Source: Palsa-883 sp963847615
GTDB lineage: Bacteria > Pseudomonadota > Alphaproteobacteria > Acetobacterales > Acetobacteraceae
Length of the DNA: 64,000 nt
NCBI GenBank assembly: GCA_963847615.1
Contig: CAWKAN010000017.1
Span: forward strand, 62,001 to 126,000
Direction: 5' to 3'
Positions 17,746-26,034 of this stretch are shown in pieces. The notes under the pieces were generated by a model. That model ran no database searches and was not told where the DNA came from. It was given only the letters and a program-made list of their open reading frames with translations. Position 1 is the first letter of the stretch, and every line of letters begins with the position of its first letter. Position numbers and translations under genes: made by a program.

Positions 17746-19560
17746 CCGTTACCTCTCCGCTTACGGTGACGTTCTTCCCGAACCACGGCGCAAACCGGAA
17801 GCGCGAAGAATCTCTGACGCTGGCCGAGCTGGCCGAGCGGATCCGCGTCACCGACGCGCCGAGCAAGGCAATGTTGCCCTGGCTGAAATTGGCACGGTTC
17901 GGCGAAAAGCGAACCGACAAGGGAAGCCTCCGCCACGACAGCAACACGCTGGCGATCTCTGGCATCGAGGCCGACTATGACGGCGGCCTAATGCCGTTCG
18001 AGGATGCCTGCGCCCTACTCGAAAAGCAAGGCGTGACCTGCATCGTCTACACGTCGCCCAGCCATACCGAAGACGCCCCGAGGTGGCGCGTGCTCTGCCC
18101 CCTGTCGGCGGAAGCGCCGCCCGCACGCCGCAATCACCAGCTTGGGCGCTTGAACGGATTGTTTAGTGGCGCCTTCGCACCCGAAAGTTGGACCCTAGAA
18201 GTCAGTCGTATTATTACGGCTCGGTCGCGAACAATCCGTCGCACTGCGTCGAGCTGATCGACGGAACGCCGATCGACCAGCACGACGATCTGGACAGGAT
18301 ATGGCAGGGCAAGGCAGGCCCCGCGAAGGCCGCCGCCGATGCCGGCGAGCACGTCAACGCCGAGACCCGCGAGGATTGCGAGCTGGTGCAGCGCATCGTG
18401 TCCGGCGAAGGGTTCCACGTCGAGCTGACCGCGCTGGCGGCGCACTACATAGGGCGGAACATTCCGGACGCGACGGTGGAGGAACTGTTGCGCGGCGTCA
18501 TGTTGTCGCATGACCTCGAATTCCGCGATGAGAGGTGGTTGGATCGTTACTACTCGATCCCTGAGCTGGTGGCATCGGCACTGCGGAAATACCGAGGCGA
18601 GGCTACAGCCAAGCGCAAGCCCCTCGCCCGCCTCGCCCTGCCGTCTGATCCGCGAGCGGCGACCTGGTGAAGAAGTGCGGGCCGCGGTGACAGCCGAGGC
18701 CGCCGCGCTTGGAATAGATGCAGTATCAGTCAAGGAAATCATCGCCTGGGCCGCTAAGCAAGAGATGACCCGGCGGGAGGCGCGCATGCTTGACGGCCTG
18801 GACGAACTCGACCGGCAGGAAATGTCAGAGGAAGCCGCGGCGATGGCCGCCAGCTTGCGCATCGTCAACCCGGCGGACCTGGAATTCGTAACGGTTCCGC
18901 AGCGCGAATGGATCGTGCGGGACTGGCTGCCCGTTGGCTGCACGACGGCAAACTATGGCGACGGCGGCGTTGGAAAAACGTTGCTTGCCCAGCAGTTAAT
19001 GACCTCATGTGCCACCGTCACGCCGTGGTGCGGCCATGAAGTGATGCCCTGCCGCTCATTCGGTGTGTTCTGCGAAGACGACGAAGCCGAGCTGCATCGG
19101 CGGCAGGACCGGATTTGCGACCATCTCGGCATCCGGCTGGGCACCCTTGGCAACATGCGGTGGATCAGCGAACTCGGACTAGACAACACGCTGGCCACGT
19201 TCACCGCCGACGGTCGCATGCTCGCCACGAAACGCTATGAGGCCATCGAGACGGCCGCCAAAGCCCACGGCGCCCGCCTTGTCGTGCTGGACACCGCGGC
19301 GGACCTGTTCGCGGGCAATGAGAACGATCGCCACCAGGTGCGGCGGTTCATCGGCCTGCTGAACCGTCTGGCGCTGGAGATCAACGGCGCGGTGTTGCTC
19401 AATGCGCACCCGTCGCGCACCGGATTGAACACCGGCAACCTGGACGGTGGCAGCACGGGCTGGAACAACAGCGTGCGCTCGCGGTGGTCGCTGGCGCGGC
19501 CCGCTGGCGATAACGACAACCATGAGCAGCAGGATACATGCGGGATCACTTGTTGCGGCA
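17742..19560 (+). pseudogene. AEP-type primase with RepA-like helicase, frameshifted
   Basis: This is probably the replication core of element 2. The first part (17742 to about 18190) has GIEADYDGGLMPFEDA with the metal-binding DYD, then YTSPSHTEDAPRWRVLCPLS, hallmarks of archaeo-eukaryotic-type primases. After a shift near 18193 come QSYYYGSVANNPSHCVELID and a helical PriCT-like region. After a shift near 18660 the frame carries a RecA-fold helicase: YGDGGVGKTLLAQQL (Walker A, about 18955) and RLVVLDTAADLFAGNENDRH (Walker B, about 19280), then NAHPSRTGLNTGN. This matches RepA/AAA_25 hexameric helicases. The helicase ends abruptly after about 19515, short of a normal C-terminus, and runs into the next gene. 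It could also be two adjacent genes. Confidence 0.7.
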
Positions 19561-19583
19561 GAAGCTTTATGAAGTCCTTTCAA

Positions 19584-20393
19584 ATGACGATCCTCGGCTT
19601 TCACGTTTCCGACCCGCAACACGCCGTCGCCTGGACGGACAGCGAAATCTATTGCGACGGCGAACCGGCCGGCGAGGCGTGCAAGCCGGCGCTCAACGCC
19701 ATTGCCGGCATCGTCGGCATCGGCACTGGCCCGCTTGGATGGCTTCGCGAAGCCGGCGCGGCGGTGCAGGCATCCGTGGCGATGGACAACCTTCTGGTGG
19801 AGCTTTCCATCGTGTTGCGCTCCGCGCGCCGGCCTGCGGTATCGCCGCGCCTGCCGCCCGCGCCCTCATGCCGTGGGCGCGATATTGCGTGGTCGGCTAC
19901 AGCCCGCGCCTCGGTCGGGTCGCCGGATGGGTATTCTTCCCAGAGAACGATTTTGAGGCCGGCCTGTCGGGCGGGTGGTGCTGCCCGGAGATCGATGCCC
20001 TGTCGGCGATGGTTTCGTGCGAGCACAGCGCCCTGGCCGCGGGACAGGCACAGGTCGCCGAGTTGCGACGCCTTGCCCTGCCCAGGGCATCCGGCGGCAA
20101 GCTAATCGTCCTTGCGGTCGAAGGGCGGCAGATCACCGTCCGGGAGCCGATTGATCTGGAGACCGGAAACACGCCCGCCCCGGCGCCAGCCGCGGCCCGC
20201 GGAACGAAACAACGTGGCGCAGATCGAGGCGCCGCACGAGATCGCGCGAGGGCCGGCTCCACCCTCTCCGCGCGAGGCCGGCCGGGCGTCCGAAGTGATG
20301 GCGCCCGGCCGGCCAGCTTTCAGGGTGTCCCGCAGGGGTGACGCAGTGACACCGCCCGACGCGCCGGCCGACATATCGCTGCTGGCGGACTGA
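19584..20393 (+). pseudogene. Hypothetical element protein, frameshifted
   Basis: Begins MTILGFHVSDPQHAVAWTDS at the ATG at 19584 (an ATG at 19569 is also in frame). A shift near 19830 links it to RALMPWARYCVVGYSPRLGR, GWVFFPENDFEAGLSGGW and VAELRRLALPRASGGKLIVL. A second shift near 20190 may lead to ERNNVAQIEAPHEIARGP and the end PDAPADISLLAD at 20393. The pattern is a beta-rich soluble protein of about 250 residues without known catalytic motifs. It follows the helicase on the same strand. Confidence 0.5.
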
Positions 20394-20431
20394 ACCACAT
20401 ACGGAATGGGACCGGCTGTCATCATGAACGA

Positions 20432-20782
20432 TCAGCAAGGAACGCCTGCCGTCCAAACTGGGCTGCTCACTTCTTCGGAGTGCCGCCAGTCGGAGGGGTT
20501 GCCGGTGGGATATTCCGAACGGTCACTCAAGGCATCTCGAAAGATCGCTCCGACCATGTCCCTTGCCTGCCCAACCGCAAACTTCTCGGGAAGTCCGGGC
20601 CTCGGATCAAGCCGCCCAATTACGCGATCATACAGGCCCGTGACATAACGTTCTGGGTCCGGCTGCATTTTTGCAACGTCCACCAGAATTTCCCGAACCG
20701 TGTGAAAGGCTGCAAAAGCTACCATCTGGGCAGCCATCGTAGCATCACTAAGCTGCGCAAATGGGTCTGGTTCTTCGGCCAT
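20432..20782 (-). CDS. Small hypothetical protein (element 2 cargo)
   Basis: A 116-residue protein on the opposite strand to the replication genes. It is helical and acidic (MAEEPDPFAQLSDATMAAQM, VREILVDVAKMQPDPERYVT) with no membrane segment or known motif. Lower GC and more balanced amino-acid use than its neighbours support it as real and possibly foreign. I do not recognise a family. Confidence 0.6.
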   Translation of the reverse strand: MAEEPDPFAQLSDATMAAQMVAFAAFHTVREILVDVAKMQPDPERYVTGLYDRVIGRLDPRPGLPEKFAVGQARDMVGAIFRDALSDRSEYPTGNPSDWRHSEEVSSPVWTAGVPC

Positions 20783-21084
20783 ATCTTCGCTCCCTGGTTT
20801 GGTTGGCGCCTTCCAGGATAGCGAGCGGCGGGGCGGGAATCTTTCCTGCCCCGCCGCGATCCCCGCAACCGCCAGTCAGCAGCGCCGGCCGATGCCAGAA
20901 CGCCCGGCCCGCTGGCCACACCTGGGCCACGCTGGCGCCGGGCGGTTTCCCGAGGTTTGCGGAGCGGCGGGAACGTGACCCGGCTGTATGGCGATCGTAG
21001 GCCGTTCTGGGGCCGGTGCGCCGTGACGCATTGCGGGCACGTTCCTGGCGTGCAATTGTACCGGACGGCAGGATGGAGCTGAAC
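20783..21084. other. Intergenic region of element 2
   Basis: 300 bp between the divergent genes at 20782 and 21085. It must hold promoters for both, but I see no clear -35/-10 pair, operator or terminator. Confidence 0.4.
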
Positions 21085-21540
21085 ATGCGCTCAATCGGCT
21101 GGCTCTTGGCGATCGTCACGCTGGCAGGATGTGTGTCATCCGGGCGCCCGGTGGATCAGGCGAAGGTCGCGGCCTTCGAGCGCGGTAAGACGACGAGCGC
21201 GGAAGTGCAAGCCGCCCTCGGTCCGCCCAACGGGTCAAGCGTGCTGGGCGATGGCAGCAGCGTCCTAGTGTACGCCTACACGCACGCGCAAGCCCGGCCA
21301 GAGTCGTTCATTCCGATCATCGGGCCACTGGTTGGCGGCGCTGATGCAACGTCGCAGACCGTCTCATTTACGTTCGGTCCCGATGGCGTGCTGCGCAGCG
21401 AGTTCGAGCTACCAGGCGCAGTCCGGGGCCAGCACGGAACTCGTCGCACGCTGACTGCTGAGCCGCTGCGGATTATGGAGCTGGGCAGCACCAGAACGCT
21501 GGCCTCCTGGCGCCCGCAGGGGCAGCGTGGCGTGCGGTGA
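21085..21540 (+). CDS. BamE/SmpA-like lipoprotein
   Basis: From the ATG at 21085, preceded by ggagctgaac, the protein is 151 residues. It starts with a lipoprotein signal peptide (MRSIGWLLAIVTLAGCVSSG, lipobox LAGC). The mature part has VAAFERGKTTSAEVQAALGP, the typical first strand-helix of the SmpA/OmlA (BamE-like) fold, then SSVLVYAYTHAQARPESFIP and a strand with TVSFTFGPDGVLRSEFE. It is likely an outer-membrane-facing lipoprotein. Such proteins occur on mobile elements as envelope cargo; the sequence gives no evidence of a link to the BAM complex. Confidence 0.75.
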   Translation: MRSIGWLLAIVTLAGCVSSGRPVDQAKVAAFERGKTTSAEVQAALGPPNGSSVLGDGSSVLVYAYTHAQARPESFIPIIGPLVGGADATSQTVSFTFGPDGVLRSEFELPGAVRGQHGTRRTLTAEPLRIMELGSTRTLASWRPQGQRGVR

Positions 21541-21620
21541 TCCCACTACCCTGCGGCCCGATCCCACCAGTCCCGCACCGTCTCGCCAGCCCGGAACGTC
21601 TCGCGCGCCCTGGCAGACGG

Positions 21621-21884
21621 TCAATTATGCTGGGTATTTGACCTGGTAGTGGTTTTGTTGACCTTGCCGGCCTGGCACGCGCCGGCCGCGTCCCTGCTGG
21701 CGCCATCGGGGCACGGGGAGATGGGGGCGGCAAACGCGGCAGGAGAGTTGGTGAAATTGCCCGTGTTCGACTTGGACGCATTGTAGTTGATGGCTGGCCT
21801 CGGGGGAGTGGGTTGCGCCTGACTCGAAGCGGCAAGGATCACCATCGCAACACCGACGGCAGCCACGTACAGAACCTTGTTCAT
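21621..21884 (-). CDS. Small exported protein
   Basis: 87 residues from the ATG at 21884, which has the rbs ggagagg. A signal peptide (MNKVLYVAAVGVAMVILAAS, cleavage near SQA) is followed by a short Asn/Ser/Pro-rich mature part with two cysteines (CPDGASRDAAGACQAG). No domain is known. The layout (signal peptide plus short disordered tail) resembles the chromosomal protein at 60255-60674. Confidence 0.65.
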   Translation of the reverse strand: MNKVLYVAAVGVAMVILAASSQAQPTPPRPAINYNASKSNTGNFTNSPAAFAAPISPCPDGASRDAAGACQAGKVNKTTTRSNTQHN

Positions 21885-22418
21885 GGTCCTCTCCGACGTT
21901 TCCTCGATCGGCGGCACGCCGTCCGATCATGCTCGAAACTGCGCCGCGTTTCGTCGCGGGGCAACGATAATCCGGGGTTCGGTCAAGACGCCACCACCGC
22001 CGGCCCAGCGGTAGAGGCAGGCCCAGGAAGCCGCGCACGCTACGCCGCGGAGGGGTATGGCACCCAGGGGCGGCCGGCAAGGTCCCTTGCCGTGCACGGC
22101 GTCTTCGGGCGACCCCAGGGAGCGATCTGCCGCCCGGCCGAAGGGCAACTGGACGGGGGACGGTGCACGCTGGCGCCGATTGCGGCCCCGGCATCGGCCA
22201 CCCTGGCCGCGCTTGACCCTGGCCGACGCTACCAGCCGCCCGGCAACGCGGCGGGGCTGGCCGTGCCGTGGTGCCCGTGGTGCTGATCCCGACGCCGCCC
22301 CGGCCGCAGCGGTGGCGTGGCCCTGCAAACTTCCCGGCGCCGGGAAGTCCTGACGTTCAACCATCACGCCGAGCGTGACGGCGCCGGGCCGTTCCGCGAG
22401 GGCGGCCGTCTCATTCCG
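21885..22418. other. Intergenic region of element 2
   Basis: About 530 bp. Long frames exist on both strands but all have Arg/Pro/Gly-rich random composition and none has a domain. No repeat or hairpin stands out. I see nothing I can name. Confidence 0.4.
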
Positions 22419-22712
22419 CTATCTGATCGGGTGCAGCCACGCCAGCGCGGCCAGAACGGCAGCGGCGATCGCCGCAATGGTGCCGACCTTCACCCAGCGT
22501 CCTTCGGTGGCGCTTTTCCACTTCAACCAATCTTCGACCTCGCCGCGCTTCACGGCTGCGTTGCCGAGCCTATAGGGCGTATCCCGGGCGGTGCCCTCGC
22601 CTTTGTAAGACCCCTGGGCGGCAAGGAACGCGCGGACCGCATCGACACCGTGCAATTCAAACTCGGCGATGACCTCGGGGAGCAAGTTCGGCTTCTTGAA
22701 TTGCCGGATCAT
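22419..22712 (-). CDS. Small tail-anchored-like membrane protein
   Basis: 97 residues from the ATG at 22712 (22727 is possible). The N-terminal 65 residues are charged and helical (MIRQFKKPNLLPEVIAEFEL, GNAAVKRGEVEDWLKWKSAT). The C-terminus is a single membrane helix (VGTIAAIAAAVLAALAWLH). One-helix proteins of this type, with a cytoplasmic head and C-terminal anchor, are frequent as unknown cargo next to tRNA-proximal attachment sites. No function assigned. Confidence 0.6.
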   Translation of the reverse strand: MIRQFKKPNLLPEVIAEFELHGVDAVRAFLAAQGSYKGEGTARDTPYRLGNAAVKRGEVEDWLKWKSATEGRWVKVGTIAAIAAAVLAALAWLHPIR

Positions 22713-22742
22713 CCCTCGGCCTCTCATTGCCTCCGCTCCGGT

Positions 22743-22761
22743 GCCTGTCCCCTGCCTGTCC
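22743..22761 (+). promoter_or_regulatory. Candidate integrase arm site, right end of element 2
   Basis: Identical 19-mer (gcctgtcccctgcctgtcc) and same orientation as 12322-12340, 47 bp inside the tRNA-Glu core. The analogous repeat of element 1 is 52 bp inside its right core. Role inferred from position. Confidence 0.6.
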
Positions 22762-22807
22762 GCGATCGGGGCCGCGAGGCTGACATCGTCTAATTCATTG
22801 ATAACAA

Positions 22808-22884
22808 TGGCGTCCCGTACGGGAATTCGAACCCGTGTTACCGCCGTGAAAGGGCGGTGTCCTGGACCGCTAGACGAACGGGAC
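22808..22884 (-). tRNA. tRNA-Glu (anticodon TTC), integration target
   Basis: A complete cloverleaf with encoded CCA: acceptor GTCCCGT pairs with ACGGGAC, D arm GTCTAGCGGTCCAGGAC, anticodon stem-loop CGCCCTTTCACGGCG with TTC at 22848-22850, and a T arm. The T loop is one base longer than normal (TTCGAATT in place of TTCGATT). Both att copies have the normal 7-base loop, so the extra T is likely a sequencing indel. The 3' half (22808-22852) is the integration core, reconstituted by element 2. Confidence 0.95.
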
Positions 22885-22986
22885 CGCGCCTGCCCTCGCG
22901 TAGGCGCGCAGGCGGCCGCGGGTGGGTAGCGGAGGGGCCTGCCAGGGTCAAGCCGGAGCGCGCGCCGCCGGCGTCAGATGGCGCGC

Positions 22987-24891
22987 TTACGCCACCGCCG
23001 CGTCGGCGATGATGAAGCCGGCGTTCACCGCCCCGTTCCATTCCTCGGCGCGCAGATGCCCCGCCAGATGCAGCGGCACCGCGGCGTCGCGCGCCAGCAG
23101 CGCCTCGGCCAGCGCGCCCGTCGCGGGCGCGGAACAGCATCGCCTTCAGCCGCGGCCCGCCGCCCTCGCCCTCGACGAAGGCGCGGATCGAGCCGCCCTC
23201 GCGCCCCACCCGGTCGGCGCGCACCACGCGGGCGCGTTGCAGCACGAACAGCGGCTCCTCGTTGCCGGCGCCGAACGGGGCCAGCCGCGCCACCTCGCGC
23301 GCCAGCTCCGCCGTCGCGCCGGGCACCGCGAGCGCGCCCTCCACCGCCAGGTCCGCGGCACTCGGCAGCGCGGCCGCGGCGGCCAGGCGTTCGTCCAGGA
23401 ATGCGTGGAACGCGTCGAGCCGCTCCGGCGCCAGGGAAAACCCCGCGGCCATCGGATGCCCGCCGCCGGTGGTCAGGATGCCGATCTGCCGCGCCGCGAT
23501 CACCGCCGCGCCCAGATCGAGCCCCGGCACCGAGCGGCCCGACCCCTTGGCGAGGCCGTCGGCGATCCCGGCGACGCAGGCCGGCCGGTTGAACCGCTCC
23601 TTGATCCGCCCGGCGACGATGCCGACCACGCCGGGATGCCAGCCCGTGCCGTGCACCAGCAGCGCGGCGTGGCCCTGCGCGGCCTGGCGGTCGGCCTGCG
23701 TCCATCGCCGCGTCCAGCATCGCCGCCTCGACCTCCTGGCGCTGGCGGTTCACCGGTCCAGCCGTCGCGGCGAGCTCGGCGGCCTCCTGCGGGTCCTCGG
23801 TCAGCAGCAGCCGCAGGCCGAGGTCGGCCTGGCTGATCCGCCCGGCCGCATTGATGCGCGGCCCCAGCACGTAGCCGCAGGGTGAAGGCGCTCGGCGGGT
23901 CGCGCGCTCTGCGCCACGTCGAGCAGCGCGGCCAGGCCGATGCGGGCGCGCCGGCCCAGCACCTTCAACCCCTGGCAGACCAGCGCGCGGTTCACGCCGG
24001 TCAGCGGCATCACGTCGCACACCGTGGCCAGCGCCACCAGGTCGAGCAGCCCGATCAGGTCGGGCTCGGCGCGTGCGGCGAAAAACCCGGCCCGGCGCAG
24101 CGTCCGCACCGTTGCGACCGCCGTCAGAAACGCCACCGCGGTCGCGCACAGCAGGCCGAGGCCGGAGCGGTCGTCGAGCCGGTTGGGATTGACCGTGGCC
24201 AGGATCGGCGGCGGCGGTCCCTCGGCCTTGTGGTGGTCCAGCACCAGCACGTCGGCGCGGCCGGCGACCGCGGCCAGCGCCTCCGCCGCGGCGGTGCCGC
24301 AATCGACGCAGACGATCAGCGTGGCGCCGCGCCCGACCAGGCCCAGCAGCGCCGGGCCGTTGGGGCCGTAGCCCTCGGTCGCGCGGTCGGGCACGTAGGG
24401 GATCACCGCGCAGCCCAGCGTCGCGCAGCAGTCCGGCCAGCAGCGCGCCGGCGCAGGCGCCGTCCACGTCGTAGTCGCCGAACACCGCCACCGTCTCGCC
24501 GTGCCGCACGGCCTCGGCCAGGCGCTCGGCGGCGACCTCCATGTCGGCCAGCAGCGACGGATCGGGCAGCAGCGCGCGCAGGGTCGGATCGAGGAAGTCC
24601 GCCGCGCCGCCGATGCCCGACGCCGCGCGCCGCCAGCAGCCGCCCGACGATGTCCGGCACGCCGAGCCGCTGGGCGATGCCGAGGCTGATGCGCTCCTCC
24701 GCCTCGCGCCAGATCCAGCGTCGTCCGGTCAGGCTGCGCGCGACGCCGAAGGCCGCGGCGCCCAGGGGAGCGCCCAGGGGAGCACCCAGGGGCGCACCCA
24801 GGGGCGCACCCTCGATGGTGGCGCCAACGGGTGCGGCGCCCCCGATGGTCTTGCCGATGGGGGCCGCGCCAATGGGGGCCGCGTCAGCCAT
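22987..24891 (-). CDS. recJ: Single-stranded-DNA exonuclease RecJ, frameshifted
   Basis: RecJ degrades single-stranded DNA 5' to 3' in recombination and repair. At least five one-base shifts (near 24615, 24412, 23885, 23700, 23112) split it, but the joined product is a full RecJ of about 630 residues: GRRWIWREAEERISLGIAQR, then VAVFGDYDVDGACAGALLAG (DHH motif I), LIVCVDCGT, VLVLDHHKAEG (DHH motif), NAAGRISQADLGLRLLLTED and GWHPGVVGIVAGRIKERF (DHHA1 region), ending EEWNGAVNAGFIIADAAVA. The start at 24891 adds an unusual tandem GAPLGAPLGAPLG stretch before the conserved region, encoded by a 12 bp repeat. It follows glpX by 24 bp, a pair common in alphaproteobacteria. So many breaks in a conserved gene argue for sequence error. 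Confidence 0.9.
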
Positions 24892-24915
24892 GCCGGGACC
24901 GCGCGGCGCGCGGGA

Positions 24916-25914
24916 TCAGGTCGGCGTCCAGGTCTTGGTGGTGAAATTGTGGTGCGCCTCGATGAAGCGCACCGTGCCGGACTTGCTGCGCATCACCATC
25001 GAATGGGTGATCGCGCCATGGCCGAAACGCTTCACCCCGCGCAGCATCGTCCCGGTGGTGACGCCGGTGGCGGCGAACATCACGTCGCCCTTGGCCATCT
25101 CCTCCAGGGTGAATTTGCGCCGCGGGTCGGGGTGGCCCATCTCGCTTCACCCGCTCGATCTGCAGCGTCGTTCTCGAACATCAGCCGGCCCTGCATCTGC
25201 CCGCCGATGCAGCGCAGCGCCGCGGCGGCCAGCACGCCCTCCGGCGCGCCGCCGGAGCCGAGGTAGATGTCGATCTCCGATTCCGGCGTCGCGGTCGCGA
25301 CCACGCCGTTCACGTCGCCGTCGCTGATCAGCATGATGCGCGCGCCGGCCTCGCGCACCTTGGCGATCAGCTCCTTGTGGCGGTCGCGGTCGAGGATGCA
25401 GGCGACCAGGTCGGACACGGCGCATCTTCTTGGCCTGCGCCAGGTCGCGCAGATTGCTGGCCACCGGCGCGTCCAGATCGACCACGCCCTCGGGCAGGCC
25501 GCCGCCGACGGCGATCTTGTCCATGTAGATGTCGGGCGCGTGCAGGAAGTTGCCGTGCTCGGCCAGCGCCACGACGGCGAGCGCGGCGGGCCCGCCCTTG
25601 GCGGTCAGCGTGGTGCCCTCCAGCGGATCGACCGCGATGTCCATCTGCGGCCCGCCGGCGCCGACCTTCTCGCCGATGAACAGCATCGGCGCCTCGTCCA
25701 TCTCGCCCTCGCCGATCACCACGGTGCCGTCGATCGCCACCGTGTCGAACGCCTTGCGCATCGCCTCGACCGCCGCGCCGTCGGCCTCGTTCTTCTTGCC
25801 GAGGCCGATCCAGCGCGAGGCCGCCAGCGCCGCGGCTTCGGTGACCCGCACGAGCTCCAGCGCGAGGTTGCGGTCGGTGACGTCCCCGGGTTTGGGTGGG
25901 GTGCTGGCGTCCAT
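24916..25914 (-). CDS. glpX: Class II fructose-1,6-bisphosphatase, frameshifted
   Basis: Hydrolyses fructose 1,6-bisphosphate to fructose 6-phosphate in gluconeogenesis. The ATG at 25914 has a good rbs (gggaggaaaccg). The joined product is 333 residues, normal for GlpX: RNLALELVRVTEAAALAASR, then DGTVVIGEGEMDEAPMLFIG (metal ligands), DIAVDPLEGT, then LISDGDVNGVVATATPESEI and GSGGAPEGVLAAAALRCIGG, then FAATGVTTGTMLRGVKRF. Two indels, near 25420 and 25150, interrupt it. It precedes recJ on one transcript. Confidence 0.92.
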
Positions 25915-26011
25915 CGGTTTCCTCCCGGCGTGCTGCTGGTGTCGGCAGCGTAGCACGCGGGCGGGGCAGGGGGGAGACGGTACGGCCAGGGCAATCGGGC
26001 GAACGCAGCAA

Positions 26012-26034
26012 GGTCGGGGCGGAGCCCCGGCTAG
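26012..26034 (-). terminator. Possible terminator hairpin of hldE
   Basis: A GC-rich hairpin, cggggc-gga-gccccg, centred near 26022, begins right at the hldE stop codon. There is no T-run downstream on the minus strand, so a simple intrinsic terminator is uncertain. Confidence 0.35.

Noticed and set aside
3238..22807. A tailed prophage
   Set aside because: Integrases, HTH proteins and primases are present, but no terminase large subunit, portal, capsid, tail or lysis gene was found, so a prophage label is not supported.
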